Positions 1-9,009 of a DNA stretch of 64,000 nt are shown here, piece after piece (the stretch's first letter is position 1; each line of letters opens with the position of its first letter). Both the position numbers and the translations under genes were made by a program. The notes below the pieces were generated by a model. It searched no databases. It was not told the origin of the DNA and saw only the letters and a program-made list of their open reading frames with translations. Source of the DNA: Streptomyces puniciscabiei (lineage in GTDB: Bacteria; Actinomycetota; Actinomycetes; Streptomycetales; Streptomycetaceae); NCBI RefSeq assembly GCF_006715785.1, contig NZ_VFNX01000001.1, positions 434,001 to 498,000 of the forward strand, read 5' to 3'.

Positions 1-417
1 GCCTACCACGTGCGCCCCGACGACAGCGGCGCCGTCTGGGTGCGGGCCGTACGCCCCCAGGGCGGGATGCTCGTCGGCGCCTTTCCCCAGGCGCCCTTCG
101 CCCAGACCACGTTCCCCCTGACGGCCGGGGAAAGCCTGTTCCTCTACACCGACGGGCTGATCGAAGCCCGCACCACCGAGGGCGCCATGCTCGGTGACGA
201 CGGCCTGACCGGCTTCCTCCACCAGCGCACCGGGCCCGTCACCGCCACCACCCTGGTCGAGGACAGCATCACCCTGCTGGCCTCGCTGCCCGACGGAGCC
301 GGCGACGACGTGGCCCTGCTGGCCCTGTCCGTCCCCCACCCTCACACCATGCCCGACGGCAGTGTCGCAGCCACCGCCCACACCGCCGCCGCGCCCGAAC
401 ACTTCGGCCAGGAGTGA
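1..417 (+). CDS. PP2C/SpoIIE phosphatase, C-terminal part (cut by window edge)
   Basis: The reading frame is open from base 1, so the N-terminus lies outside the window. The visible 138 residues are the end of a SpoIIE/RsbU-type PP2C domain: the LFLYTDGLIEAR motif followed by GDDVALLAL, the usual last metal-binding aspartates. Such phosphatases dephosphorylate STAS anti-anti-sigma factors. The stop codon overlaps the start of a STAS gene, so the two are probably translationally coupled as enzyme and substrate. The upstream sensor domains cannot be seen. Confidence 0.9.
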   Translation, partial: AYHVRPDDSGAVWVRAVRPQGGMLVGAFPQAPFAQTTFPLTAGESLFLYTDGLIEARTTEGAMLGDDGLTGFLHQRTGPVTATTLVEDSITLLASLPDGAGDDVALLALSVPHPHTMPDGSVAATAHTAAAPEHFGQE

Positions 418-821
418 TGACCGACGTGACCGACACGCTGTACCTGACCGTCCAGCACCCCCGCCCCGGCCTCGCGATCGCCACGGTCGCCGGGGACGTG
501 GACATGCGCACCGCGGAAACCCTGCGCCGCGACGCCTCGATGATCATCGAGCGAGGGCGCCCGCACCTGGTTCTGGACCTGTCACAGGTCGGTTTTTGCG
601 ACTCCGCCGGTCTGAGCGCGCTCATCGGTCTCTGGCACGCCGCCCAGGCGGTGGGCGGTGCGCTCGGGCTCGCCAACGTCCCCGACCGCCTGATGCGGAT
701 GCTCGTCCTCACCGGTGTCGACACGATCCTGCCGGTTCATGCCACCACGAGCGAAGCAGTCACCACCATGATCGCCGATGAGCCCACCAGCGCAGGGCCG
801 CAGGGCTCCGCGACCGTGTGA
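417..821 (+). CDS. STAS-domain anti-sigma factor antagonist
   Basis: A 134-residue SpoIIAA/RsbV-like protein. The family signature is FCDSAGLSALIGL, where the serine is the expected phosphorylation site. In partner switching the unphosphorylated form binds the HATPase anti-sigma factor and frees sigma. ATG at 417 overlaps the TGA of the PP2C gene; a GTG at 414 is an alternative start. The likely circuit also includes the sigma factor at 1879 and the ATPases at 3349 and 3861. Confidence 0.92.
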   Translation: MTDVTDTLYLTVQHPRPGLAIATVAGDVDMRTAETLRRDASMIIERGRPHLVLDLSQVGFCDSAGLSALIGLWHAAQAVGGALGLANVPDRLMRMLVLTGVDTILPVHATTSEAVTTMIADEPTSAGPQGSATV

Positions 822-1061
822 GCACCGCCGGCGGGGCTGGTGCGCCGGCCGAAGGGAACCACACGGCCTGCGACAGCGCTCGTAACCCGTCCGCGAACCT
901 GAGCTGAACGCGCGGACGCGCCACGACGGGGCGTCTGTACCAGCGATCGAGCCTGGCGCTCCTACAGCAGTACTCCCTCGCTGGCTGTCCCGTTTCCCGT
1001 GTGCCGCGGCGGCCCGAGAGCGATAGGCAGCATCGGCGCCTTGGAGACGCAACCGGCGTTC

Positions 1062-1160
1062 ACCCCGCGTACCGAGGTGGCTCAGCTGATCGGCGTAACG
1101 GTCTCCCTCGGACAACGCCGATGCGAAGATCGTGGGATTCGTGGCGACCCCGACGACGTG
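1062..1160 (-). pseudogene. tal: Transaldolase fragment
   Basis: On the minus strand about 33 residues read HVVGVATNPTIFASALSEGD and continue like the N-terminal part of bacterial transaldolase (consensus VVGVTTNPTIFQKAL.GD.Y). Nothing before or after it in the same frame matches the enzyme. It is a short decayed remnant, not a working pentose-phosphate gene. Confidence 0.6.
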
Positions 1161-1257
1161 CTCGGCGCGGAGGCCGCGCGCACCGCTCAGCCCAGGGCCA
1201 GGTGCATGCGCACGATGAGATCCGCCCGCACCTCCGCCAAGCCGCTGGCGCATGAGA

Positions 1258-1737
1258 ACGTGCTACCCGCTCACGCATACGGGCCGAACACTCGCACGCC
1301 CGCGCCCTACGTGGCGCCATCCGGGCCATGCGCACCGAGTCCGCACCGCGCGACGGTGCCGTGGTGGCGATGCTTCAGGACGCGACCATCGTCGCGGTCA
1401 TCGCGGCCCGGCGGTGGCACCAGTTCCGCCAGCACGATCAGCAGGTCATCGCCGGCCGGCGAGCCATCGTCCACCTATAGTCCGCCTGCGACCATGCAGC
1501 CGTAGTACCGCTGGCCCTCCCTCTCACGGCAAGCCCCGCCACCCACGGTCCAACGGATTCAGCGCCTTGGTGTGTGCAGCCGTACCCACGTACGCCCGGC
1601 AGATCCTCGGCGGCCCTGCCTGGGCGGCCCGGGCCGCCACCCTTGCCGACGCGGAAGCGGCCGGCCATCAACCAGCCACGCTGCCGAGCTGGGCCGCTCA
1701 GCAGCGGACGCTGGACGATTGTCGGCGCGCACCCTGA
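1258..1737 (+). pseudogene. Possible relaxase/mobilisation protein C-terminal remnant
   Basis: Two stretches look protein-like in otherwise non-coding DNA. One, in the second frame and ending at TAG 1478-1480, contains VVAMLQDATIVAVIAARRWHQ. The other, from about 1552 to the TGA at 1737, contains PAWAARAATLADAEAAGHQP. Both resemble C-terminal segments of Streptomyces conjugative relaxase or mobilisation proteins, from memory of the family. The frames do not join and there is no start. The rest of 822-1878 shows nothing I can support apart from the transaldolase scrap. Confidence 0.35.
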
Positions 1738-1878
1738 CTTGGCGCGTCCAACGACTCAGCCAGCGCCCCGGACTCGGCTGAGGGAGCAGGCATGGGTGCA
1801 GGATGGCGGGGTAGGCGCGCGTCGTCGGGCCGTTTCGGCAGGCAGCAGCGGTGAGATCGATCGTGGGAGGGTATCAGC

Positions 1879-2721
1879 ATGGCGCCCAGCACGCTGGCTA
1901 CGCAGACGCGGACGGCGGAGTTGCCGGAGGTCGTCGATGCTTCCCAAGTGGCGCCCAAGGACGCTCGTGAGCTGTCCAAGCTGTTCTTCCAGCAGTTGGC
2001 GGTGCTGGAGGAGGGCACGGCGGAGTACAGCTATGCCCGTAACACGCTGATCGAGATGAACATGTCCCTGGTCCGCTACGCGGCGGGCCGGTTCCGCAGC
2101 CGGGGGCCGGAGGAGATGGAGGACATCGTCCAGGTCGGCATGATCGGTCTGATCAAGGCGATCGACCGGTTCGAGCTGTCGAGGGAGGCGGAGTTCACCT
2201 CCTTCGCCATCCCCTACATCGTCGGTGAGATCAAGCGCTTCTTCCGCGACACGACCTGGGCCGTGCATGTGCCGCGTCGGCTCCAGGAAGCCCGCGTCCA
2301 GCTCGCCAAGGCGACGGAGGAGCTGCGCAGCCGTCTCGACCGTGATCCGACGGTCAAGGAGCTGTCGGAGCTGATGAGCCTGTCCGAGGACGAGGTGCGT
2401 GAGGCCCGGTTGGCCTCCAACGGTTACAACTCCTCCTCCCTGGATGCCACGCTCAACGGGAGCGAGGACGGCGAGGCTGCGCTGCAGGACTTCATCGGGA
2501 CCGAGGACACGGCTCTGGAGCTGGTGGAGGACTTCCATGCCCTCGCACCCATGATCGCCGAGCTCGACGAGCGAGACCGGCAGCTCATTCACATGCGGTT
2601 CGTGGAGGAGCTCACCCAGGCCCAGATCGGCGAACGTCTGGGTGTCTCACAGATGCATGTCTCGCGACTGCTGTCCCGGTGCCTGGCCCGGCTGCGCGAA
2701 GGCATGCTCACGACCGGCTGA
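1879..2721 (+). CDS. RNA polymerase sigma factor, SigB/F/G family
   Basis: 280 residues, a normal length for this family. Region 2 lies at about 50-125 (DIVQVGMIGLIKAIDRF, then FTSFAIPYIVGEIKRFFRD), region 3 at about 130-190, and region 4 at about 225-275 with the helix-turn-helix LTQAQIGERLGVSQMHVSRLL. It directs stress or developmental transcription and is normally held by a HATPase anti-sigma factor. ATG 1879 is preceded by GGGAGG at 1865-1870. It lies between a PP2C-STAS pair and a STAS/ATPase group, so those are its probable regulators. Streptomyces carry several paralogues, so no symbol is given. Confidence 0.95.
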   Translation: MAPSTLATQTRTAELPEVVDASQVAPKDARELSKLFFQQLAVLEEGTAEYSYARNTLIEMNMSLVRYAAGRFRSRGPEEMEDIVQVGMIGLIKAIDRFELSREAEFTSFAIPYIVGEIKRFFRDTTWAVHVPRRLQEARVQLAKATEELRSRLDRDPTVKELSELMSLSEDEVREARLASNGYNSSSLDATLNGSEDGEAALQDFIGTEDTALELVEDFHALAPMIAELDERDRQLIHMRFVEELTQAQIGERLGVSQMHVSRLLSRCLARLREGMLTTG

Positions 2722-2742
2722 GTGCATCCGCGGTACCCCTCA

Positions 2743-2772
2743 TGATGCCCGCCATGGCTGCGGCGGGCATCA
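2743..2772 (+). terminator. Hairpin terminator after the sigma gene
   Basis: A perfect 11-bp inverted repeat (TGATGCCCGCC / GGCGGGCATCA) with an 8-base loop begins 21 bases after the sigma stop codon. There is no U-tract, as is common in Streptomyces. Confidence 0.6.
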
Positions 2773-2801
2773 GCCATGCTCAGCTCATCCGGCTGACGGG
2801 G

Positions 2802-3161
2802 TCAGACGGCAAGCGCGTCGCGCAGAGTCGGGTGGCAGGGGATGACCTCGGTGAGGCCGACGATCCCGAGGGTCTCGGAGACGGCGGGGCTCGGCGCAGC
2901 GAGTCGCAGCCGGCCGCCATGGCGCTGCGCGGCGTGATGCGCGGCGATGAGAGCATTGATGCCGCTGGAATCCATGAAGGTGACGCCGCTGAGATCCACC
3001 ACCGTCACCTGAGCGGCAGCGTCATCGGCGGTCAGGGCATCCAGCAACTGCGGAGCGCTGTCAAGATCGATCTCGCCGCACGCCGTAACCACCCGGACGC
3101 CACTGGTATGACTCATGTTGATCGACAGACGCGCATTTCCTGCAGAACGGTTGTCCGCCAC
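2802..3161 (-). CDS. STAS-domain anti-sigma factor antagonist
   Basis: 119 residues with the STAS core: ARLSINMSHTSGVRVVTACG, GEIDLDSAPQLLDAL, and FMDSSGINALIAAHHAA, which holds the phosphorylatable serine. GTG 3161 keeps the first beta strand; ATG at 3116 would remove part of it. It is divergent from the ATPase at 3349 and convergent with the sigma gene. By family it would compete with sigma for an anti-sigma ATPase. Confidence 0.88.
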   Translation of the reverse strand: MADNRSAGNARLSINMSHTSGVRVVTACGEIDLDSAPQLLDALTADDAAAQVTVVDLSGVTFMDSSGINALIAAHHAAQRHGGRLRLAAPSPAVSETLGIVGLTEVIPCHPTLRDALAV

Positions 3162-3348
3162 AGTCCCTCAGCACCTCAGCAAGCGTCGGTGACGCCGTAC
3201 CCAGCACTTCCTCGATGTGGATCTGCTCGCGCATGGTACTGGTACTGCACCCGGTTGGCCCTGCCACCCACAGGTACAGGTTGCGCGTGCGCGGTACCCG
3301 CCCGGCGGGAGGACGGCGTACGCGAGCAGGGCGGGAGTGACAGGACAG

Positions 3349-3807
3349 ATGGGCGCGGACCCAGAACGTGAGTGTTGCCACGGACCGAACTCCACGGCGG
3401 TCGAGGAAACCATCGCGCTGTCAGGAGACGGCTCCTGCATCGCCGAAGCCCGTCACCGAACCGCCACCTTCTTCACCGGGGACGCAGCCGACAACCGTCC
3501 AACGAGGGTGACGGGGCGCATCGTGAGCTTGGCTCAGCTGGTGGTCAGCGAGTTGGTCACCAACGCCTGCAAACACGCACCCGGCCCCATCCGGTTGCGC
3601 CTGCGGCTGGCGGACGAGGCGGTGGAGGTGGAAGTGTGGGACAGCCATCCCGAGATTCCGACGGCTCGGCAGGCGGACCCTTACAGGGTGGGCCAGCACG
3701 GTCTGGAGCTCGTGAAGGCCGTTGCGGCCGACCTCACCGTCCTGCCCGAGGAGGCCGGGAAACGGGTCACCGCCCGCCTCCTCCTTGATCCCCGCCCCTC
3801 GGCCTGA
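3349..3807 (+). CDS. HATPase anti-sigma (RsbW-like) protein
   Basis: About 152 residues with a GHKL ATPase fold: N box LVVSELVTNACKHAPGPIRLRL, then EVEVWDS and QHGLELVKAVAADL. In Rsb systems such proteins bind sigma and phosphorylate the STAS partner. The frame is open back to 3217, but the N-terminal extension is not family-like. ATG 3349 is chosen with weak support (a GGAG about 13 bases upstream), and GTG 3336 is possible. The G1 box is degenerate, WDSHPEIP rather than DxGxG, which is common in Streptomyces members. Confidence 0.82.
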   Translation: MGADPERECCHGPNSTAVEETIALSGDGSCIAEARHRTATFFTGDAADNRPTRVTGRIVSLAQLVVSELVTNACKHAPGPIRLRLRLADEAVEVEVWDSHPEIPTARQADPYRVGQHGLELVKAVAADLTVLPEEAGKRVTARLLLDPRPSA

Positions 3808-3860
3808 CGCCGGCCCGGCGGGAGATGTCAGCCGCTCTCGGTGCGCAACTCTCGCGAGGG

Positions 3861-4310
3861 TCAGCCGGTAGGTTGCTGCAAGGGCAGGTGTGCGACGACT
3901 CGTTTGCCCGTGCCCAGGGCGATGGTGCGTACCTGGTCGCAGAGCCGGGTGACCAGGTGCAGGCCGTGTCCGCCGATGCGGCCGGCGTCGGGCACCTGGA
4001 GACGGGGCGGGAGCGGGGAGCTGTCACGGACGCTGATCCGCAACTGGGCGGCGTCCGGCGAGACTTCGAGCAGGAGTTCACCCGGGCCGGGTGCGTGACG
4101 GACGGCGTTGGTGACCAGTTCACTGACGACAAGCTGGGCGTCCTGGCTGGAACGCTCGCGCGGATGGTGTCCTGCCCGTGCCAGCAGTGAACGCACGGCG
4201 TGGCGCGCCTCGGTGATGTGCGCACCCCTGGTGCCCCAAGCTGCGCCGTAGCGCCAGGGCGCCCTCGGCCGCTGCTCTTCCGGTGTCTGCTTACTGAGCG
4301 TGGTAGTCAT
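3861..4310 (-). CDS. HATPase anti-sigma (RsbW-like) protein
   Basis: 149 residues. The N box is LVVSELVTNAVRHAPGP, followed by LRISVRDSSPLPP and GGHGLHLVTRLCDQVRT. It is a single-domain Rsb-type kinase, convergent with the ATPase at 3349. A dead PP2C fragment lies just upstream on the same strand. ATG 4310 starts MTTTLSKQTPEE. It probably acts on one of the STAS proteins nearby. Confidence 0.9.
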   Translation of the reverse strand: MTTTLSKQTPEEQRPRAPWRYGAAWGTRGAHITEARHAVRSLLARAGHHPRERSSQDAQLVVSELVTNAVRHAPGPGELLLEVSPDAAQLRISVRDSSPLPPRLQVPDAGRIGGHGLHLVTRLCDQVRTIALGTGKRVVAHLPLQQPTG

Positions 4311-4404
4311 GGAGGATCCCTTGTCGGTTTCCTTGGCATTTCTTCACGTGCAATAGGACTTGGCGGTATTCGCCTACCCGCTGTGACGCCATTACGCCTC
4401 TGGC

Positions 4405-4640
4405 GGCCTACTGGGCGACTGAGGTGTGGCTGTCAGGACGAGAGCGGCTTGGTCGTCGTCCGTGCCCGTGGTACCGGTACGCGCACGACTTGGGTGACAG
4501 TGTGATCGCTGCGATGGTGTGGCTCTGAGTGGCCAGCACGTGCGTGAGGCGGTCTTCACCGAACTGCTCCCCATGGTGGTCGGGGCTTCGGTGAGGCCCT
4601 CGGTGTAGAGCAGCAGACTCTCGGTTGGCTGGAGGTGAAG
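4405..4640 (-). pseudogene. PP2C/SpoIIE phosphatase C-terminal remnant
   Basis: Three different minus-strand frames together rebuild the end of a SpoIIE domain: ESLLLYTEGLTEAPT at about 4580-4625, then GEQFGEDRLTHVLATQSHT, then TGTDDDQAALVLTA near 4415-4450. At least two frameshifts separate them, and the N-terminal part is absent, replaced by IS5 debris. It is a dead phosphatase beside the ATPase it may once have served. Confidence 0.75.
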
Positions 4641-4839
4641 CCGGTGCCTGAATCAGTGCTCATCCTCAGGCAGGCGGAAGTCAAAAGTCCCTGATCGCCA
4701 GGGACCGCGCTCGGTCAACTCCGAGTCCAGCCGCCGCAAGACGGCCGGGACGCTCTCGCAGCCGCGGTCGGCAGGGTTCGCCTGCGGGAAATGGCGCACG
4801 ATCCAATGCGTCTGCAGGTGAGTCGTCCCTCGCACGGGT

Positions 4840-5113
4840 GATTCGCCGATGCAGGCGCGTGCCGACAAGCGGGCTGCGGCAAATACCACGAAGGCTCCGG
4901 CCCGCTGCCAGCGGTCCAGGCGCCGCCAGCAGGTCTGCCCGGATCCGAATCCCACCTCCAGCGGCAGGAGTTGCCAGGCGATGTCCTGGTGCAGGACGTA
5001 CAGGACGTCCTGCAGACAGAGCCGATCATCCACTGGCGTCGGCCTCGGCGACCGCGTCGGCCAGGGCGGCCGCGTGGTTCGATCAGCGCCCACATGTCAT
5101 TGTCCACGACCAC
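4840..5113 (-). mobile_element. IS5-family transposase N-terminal fragment
   Basis: Frame one starts at 5113 with MVVDNDMWALIEP. A second frame continues DDRLCLQDVLYVLHQDIAWQ and FGSGQTCWRRLDRWQRAGAF, the N-terminal domain of IS5-type transposases. It is frameshifted, and the catalytic DDE part is missing. In the same frame down to 4653 follows a protein-like tail (SVPAVLRRLDSELTERGPWR) that I do not recognise. No terminal repeats were identified, and 5114-5280 shows nothing else I can name. Confidence 0.7.
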
Positions 5114-5280
5114 GGCCGAGTCGTCATACCCGCCGAGCGATCAGATCGTCACAACAGTCACGCTCGACCGGGACACCTCAGCAAGATCTCCTTGCGTGCT
5201 TAAACAGCCGTGCGTCGTGGTCCGATCTCGCCACCCGGTCAGCTGGCCCACCGTGAGGTTACGGGCGTGAGACGCGTGTG

Positions 5281-6429
5281 TCAGGCGTCCGCCGCGTACC
5301 GCCAGAACTTCCTGATCACCGGTGCGGGCACGGGACCCATCGCTGCCACCTGCGTCAGCAGGATGGTAACCACACCCGTGGCCGGGATGACGTGCGCCGC
5401 TGTGCCCGTGCCACCGACCCAGCCGTAACGGCCGGGCGCATTCCACGGGTTGGTCCGGTCGATGTCAACCGAGCCGCCGAAGCCCCAGCCCTGGCCCTCC
5501 AGGAACAGTCGGCCGATGTCGCGCTGCACCGGATTCGTATGGTCGGTGGTCATCATGCGCACGGAGTCGGCCGACAGCACCCGCCGGCCGTCGGCCGCCA
5601 CCCCGCCGGCCAGCAGCATCCGGCAGAAGGCCAGCCAGTCGTCGGCGGTCGAGACCAGCCCGCCATTGCCGAGAGGCAGCGCGGGCAGGCTGCTCCACTC
5701 GCCGTCCGGGCCGTCGGCGAGCTCCAGGCTGCCGTCGTCGCCTGGCCTGTAGAAGCTGGTGAACCGGTTCCGCTTGGCGGCCGGCACCTCGAAGCCGGTG
5801 TCCACCATGCCCAGCGGCCCGAAGACCCGCTCCGTCAGGAACTCCGGCAGCGGCTGTCCGGTGACCCGCGAAATCAGTACCCCCTGCAGGACGGAGCAGG
5901 TGTCGTACAGCCAGGCAGCGCCCGGTTGGTACAGCAGGGGGATGCGGCCGAGCGCCGCCATCCACTCGTCGGCCGGCGGGAAGTTGCTCGGCACCCGGCC
6001 GTCCTTTTGCACCGTGAACAACTCCTGCACCGCCGGCAGTGTGAAGTCGGAGGGGAATCCGTACCCGGCCTGGGAGGCCAGCACGTCGAATACGGTGATG
6101 GGCCGGTCGGCCGGCACCACGTCGTCCACCGGGCTCGCCGGCGTGCGTACGACCACCGGCTTCCCCAGCTCCGGCAGCCACGTCCCGATCAGGTCGTCCA
6201 GTGCGAGCGTGCCCTCCTCCACGAGGATCAGCAGTGCGGCGGCGGTGACGGACTTGGTGATCGAGGCGACTCGGAAGATGGAGTCCCTCGCCATCGGTGC
6301 GCCGTCGCCGGCGTCCTGCGCGCCGACGGCCGCCACCTCGACCTGGTCACCGCGGGCCACGAGGCCAACCGCTCCCGGCAGCGTACCGACACCGACGTGG
6401 GCGTCGAGCAAGTCGTGCAGGGTCGTCAT
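5281..6429 (-). CDS. Serine hydrolase, beta-lactamase/class C-esterase family
   Basis: 382 residues starting MTTLHDLLDAHVG. The nucleophile motif SxxK is SITK at residues 56-59, the YxN position reads WLYDTCS, and the KTG-like box is probably WVGGTGTAAH near the C-terminus. Members hydrolyse esters, peptides or beta-lactams; the substrate is unknown. There is no signal peptide, so it is likely cytoplasmic. ATG 6429 is chosen because the open frame upstream runs into IS630 sequence. It is flanked by IS fragments on both sides and may have been imported. Confidence 0.9.
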   Translation of the reverse strand: MTTLHDLLDAHVGVGTLPGAVGLVARGDQVEVAAVGAQDAGDGAPMARDSIFRVASITKSVTAAALLILVEEGTLALDDLIGTWLPELGKPVVVRTPASPVDDVVPADRPITVFDVLASQAGYGFPSDFTLPAVQELFTVQKDGRVPSNFPPADEWMAALGRIPLLYQPGAAWLYDTCSVLQGVLISRVTGQPLPEFLTERVFGPLGMVDTGFEVPAAKRNRFTSFYRPGDDGSLELADGPDGEWSSLPALPLGNGGLVSTADDWLAFCRMLLAGGVAADGRRVLSADSVRMMTTDHTNPVQRDIGRLFLEGQGWGFGGSVDIDRTNPWNAPGRYGWVGGTGTAAHVIPATGVVTILLTQVAAMGPVPAPVIRKFWRYAADA

Positions 6430-6485
6430 GAGGCCGCCTTCCAGAAGATTGCTGTCGAAAGACAGACTCCCGCACAGGCCGGGAA

Positions 6486-6862
6486 TCATCGGCCTCGGCA
6501 GGTCTGGTGGCCGGAGCTTCGTCAGGTGGAGGAGGAGGTGGTGCGCACTCTCGAAGAGGTGCCCGAGCGTGCCACGCACTGGTCGAGACGGGAGCTGGCC
6601 AAGCAGGTGGGGATCTCGCCCACGAGCGTGCTGCGGATGTGGCGGGCGTTCGGGCTGCAGCCATGGCGCTCGGGGGACTTCAAGATCTCTCCGGACCTGC
6701 TGCTGATCGACAAAATCCGGGACGTGGTCGGGCTGTATCCCGCCCCGCGGACGAACGCGGTGGTCGTCGCGATGGACGAGAAGTCGCAGATCCAGGCGCT
6801 TGAGCCCACCACTCCGGTGCTGCCGATGGTGCCCGGCACCCCTGAGCGTCGCAGCTTCGAGA
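6486..6862 (+). mobile_element. IS630-family transposase internal fragment
   Basis: About 110 residues match IS630-type transposases: EEEVVRTLEEVPERATHWSRRELAKQVGISPTSVLRMWRAFGL (shown in part), then LYPAPRTNAVVVAMDEKSQI, where the D in MDEKSQ is the first catalytic aspartate, and PVLPMVPGTPERRS. The sequence diverges abruptly after that and the remaining DDE residues are missing. It is a dead fragment just upstream of the serine hydrolase. No coding signal is seen from 6863 to 7352. Confidence 0.8.
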
Positions 6863-7352
6863 CCGCATCTGCCGCTCCTGCTACAGGATCTGCGGACCGG
6901 GACACCAGCTTGCACCGCATCGGCCTGTCGTTCCGGCTCGGGGCAGGCGATGACCAGTGCGTCTCCACTCGTGCCCCGCCACTGGCGGCAGTTGATGAGC
7001 GGGCCCCGAGCACCGGGCGGTGAATCGGGGCACAGTCGGCCGACGGCTCTCGCCCGCGAACAGTGCGTAGGCGAGAGTCCGCTGCAGCAGAGGCGCCGGC
7101 CGGGATTGCAACCCGGTGCCGACAAGGCCACGCGTCGCCGCAGCAGCGGGTCATGGTTCAGCGGCCCTCCCGGCGTTCCCCCACCCCGAGGATCATGGCC
7201 ACTGCCCCATAGCACCTCTGCACGCCAGGCCCTCACCCGATCGGCCTACACGGCTCCCGCGCCGATGTGCGGCGTACCCCGTTCGGCCGCATGGTGAGGG
7301 TGACCAGGTTGCCGCCGAGCAGCAGCTGTGATCGCTGCAGCAGGGAGGCGTC

Positions 7353-7487
7353 GTGACCGTGATAGCTCTGCTCGTCCCGGTGGTGCTCATCCTCATTCTG
7401 TTCGGGACGTCCGCTCTGGAAGACCTTCTGTTCCCGCCGCCTCGAGCACCCTCACCGGAAGGGCTGACGGCGAGGCCGAATGGTTGA
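7353..7487 (+). CDS. Small membrane protein (44 aa)
   Basis: GTG 7353 follows GGGAGG at 7343-7348. The product is VTVIALLVPVVLILILFGTS then ALEDLLFPPPRAPSPEG: one transmembrane helix at about 3-20 and a short proline-rich cytoplasmic tail. Similar short single-helix proteins are common in Streptomyces with no known function. The good RBS, hydrophobic helix and amphipathic ALEDLLFPPP motif support it as real. Confidence 0.6.
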   Translation: MTVIALLVPVVLILILFGTSALEDLLFPPPRAPSPEGLTARPNG

Positions 7488-7650
7488 CGCTTTCAGCCCT
7501 GGAAGACATGCAAGAAAATAGGAGCGCAATTCGCAAAGCGTGTGCCCATCTTCGGCGCGCGGACGCGGCAGTGGGGCCGGACAGGTCGATCCCGGCCCCA
7601 TTCAAGTCCGGCTGCGCCACGATCGGCTGCAGACGCGCCCCAGCTCGCCG

Positions 7651-8103
7651 TCAACTGACCTGAACGGTGAGCGGCGACGAGTGGAACGTGCCGGACTTGG
7701 TCGCCACCCGCACTTGCTCGGTGCCCTTTTTGGTGAACGTCCGCTTGATCGTGTAGGTGCCGTTCTTGTTGACGACGGCTGTGGTCTTCAGCGTGGTCCA
7801 CTTGCCGTTGTGCCTGTGCTGGAGCACCAGCGTGGAACCGGCCTTGATGCCTTTGACACGGCCGGTGAACACGACGGTGTTGCCCACCTTGACGGCCTTG
7901 CGGTTGGCCGAGACGCTGATCGAGCCCATCGCGGTCGGCGTCCGCGACGGCTTCATGCTCGGCATGCCGGTGCGGGTCATGGTGGGCTTGGGGGCCGGTG
8001 TCCCGGTCGCTGCGACGGCTCCCGCCGTACCGGTCGACAGCAGGGCGGCGGACAGGGCACCGGCGGCGAGCGCACGGGTGTGATGGCTTCGGGTGACGCT
8101 CAT
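7651..8103 (-). CDS. Secreted Ig-fold-like protein
   Basis: 150 residues. There is a Sec signal peptide at about 1-32 (HHTRALAAGALSAALL, cleavage near AVA-ATG), then a Pro/Thr/Met-rich linker (APKPTMTRTGMPSMKPSRTP), then a beta-rich domain from about 58 (VGNTVVFTGRVKGIKAGSTL, NGTYTIKRTFTKKGTEQ). The domain resembles bacterial Ig-like modules that bind cell wall or mediate contact, but the function is unknown. The end overlaps no other gene. The stretch 8104-8592 upstream shows no coding signal. Confidence 0.8.
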   Translation of the reverse strand: MSVTRSHHTRALAAGALSAALLSTGTAGAVAATGTPAPKPTMTRTGMPSMKPSRTPTAMGSISVSANRKAVKVGNTVVFTGRVKGIKAGSTLVLQHRHNGKWTTLKTTAVVNKNGTYTIKRTFTKKGTEQVRVATKSGTFHSSPLTVQVS

Positions 8104-8592
8104 GTGGGTCTCCTGGACTGATCGGAGTTTTCCCTGGGAGCGAGTCGGCCATTCGGGACGGCTCGCGCATCCAGGCTGGCCCGAGCACGGCGGACCGGCA
8201 TGTCCAAGCGAGCACCAAAGACGTTGAAAAATCCATCACTTCCGACGAAACCGCAGCTGGGGCCGGCAATTCCCCACCGCCCACCGCTAGCTCGCTTTCA
8301 CCGTGCATCACTGGAATGGACGAGCGTGGATACGTAGAGCGAGCATTGAGGATCGCGGGGCTGGTCGGAATCGCCTGTGCACCCCGCACCATGTTCCACG
8401 GTGCGCGCCGCTCCGCACCCGGCAGGCCACCCGTTCGGAAGTTTGCCGAGCGCGGGTCTACCGGGTCAGGTTTGTCTGGGTTGATGTCCGACGGACGGAC
8501 GAAGACCGGGCCGGCCATAGACGAGGAGAAGTCGTGTTCCAGCACAGCATCAGGGGTGAGCGTTGGACCGCTCGGGGGCACCGGGGTAGCCC

Positions 8593-8847
8593 GATGAGCA
8601 GTATGGGGGCTGCCTCAGTTTCTTCGACGTGCGCGACGTCGTCCCTCGTCCGCTGAGAACCACGGTGGAGGCCACCACCCTGTCCGGCGAGACCACGACC
8701 ACGGTGTACGAGCGCGGCCTCGCTCGCCTCATTCACCATGAGCTCGACCACCTCGACGGGCTGCTGTACACCACGCGGATGCACGACGAAGTCACCCCGA
8801 TCCCGGTCGAGGAGCGGCAGACGGCCCGCGCCTTGACCTACGAGTAG
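8593..8847 (+). pseudogene. def: Peptide deformylase, C-terminal half only
   Basis: 85 codons read DEQYGGCLSFFDVRDVVPRP, then RGLARLIHHELDHLDGLLY. GCLS matches metal-ligand motif 2 (EGCLS, with the E replaced by G), and HELDHLDG is motif 3 (HExxH). The N-terminal motif GxGxAAxQ is absent and the frame is closed by TAG at 8587, so it cannot make an active deformylase. The stop at 8847 looks native. Confidence 0.8.
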
Positions 8848-9009
8848 GCCACCTCCCCGAGACCGGTCGCCGAAGGGAGCACCGCGGCCGAGTCGGCCCC
8901 CGATACACGGGCCGAAGCGTTCACGCCCCCTTGCCAAGCAGGTCCGGTGCCGCTTGCAGTCGGGCGTCTCCGCTCGTCATGGCTCTCACGACGGTGCAGT
9001 CTGGACTAC

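Noticed and set aside
1869..1874. GGGTAT just before the sigma factor gene, like a sigma-B -10 box
   Set aside because: It overlaps the RBS and lies 5 bases from the start codon, too close for a normal promoter; no -35 partner is convincing.
3061..3440. Minus-strand frames with CTCGW and Cys-rich pieces
   Set aside because: They overlap the ATPase and STAS genes and do not form a coherent zinc-ribbon protein.
6863..7352. Several open frames on both strands
   Set aside because: None has an RBS plus recognisable motif; they look like shadow frames in decayed IS flank.
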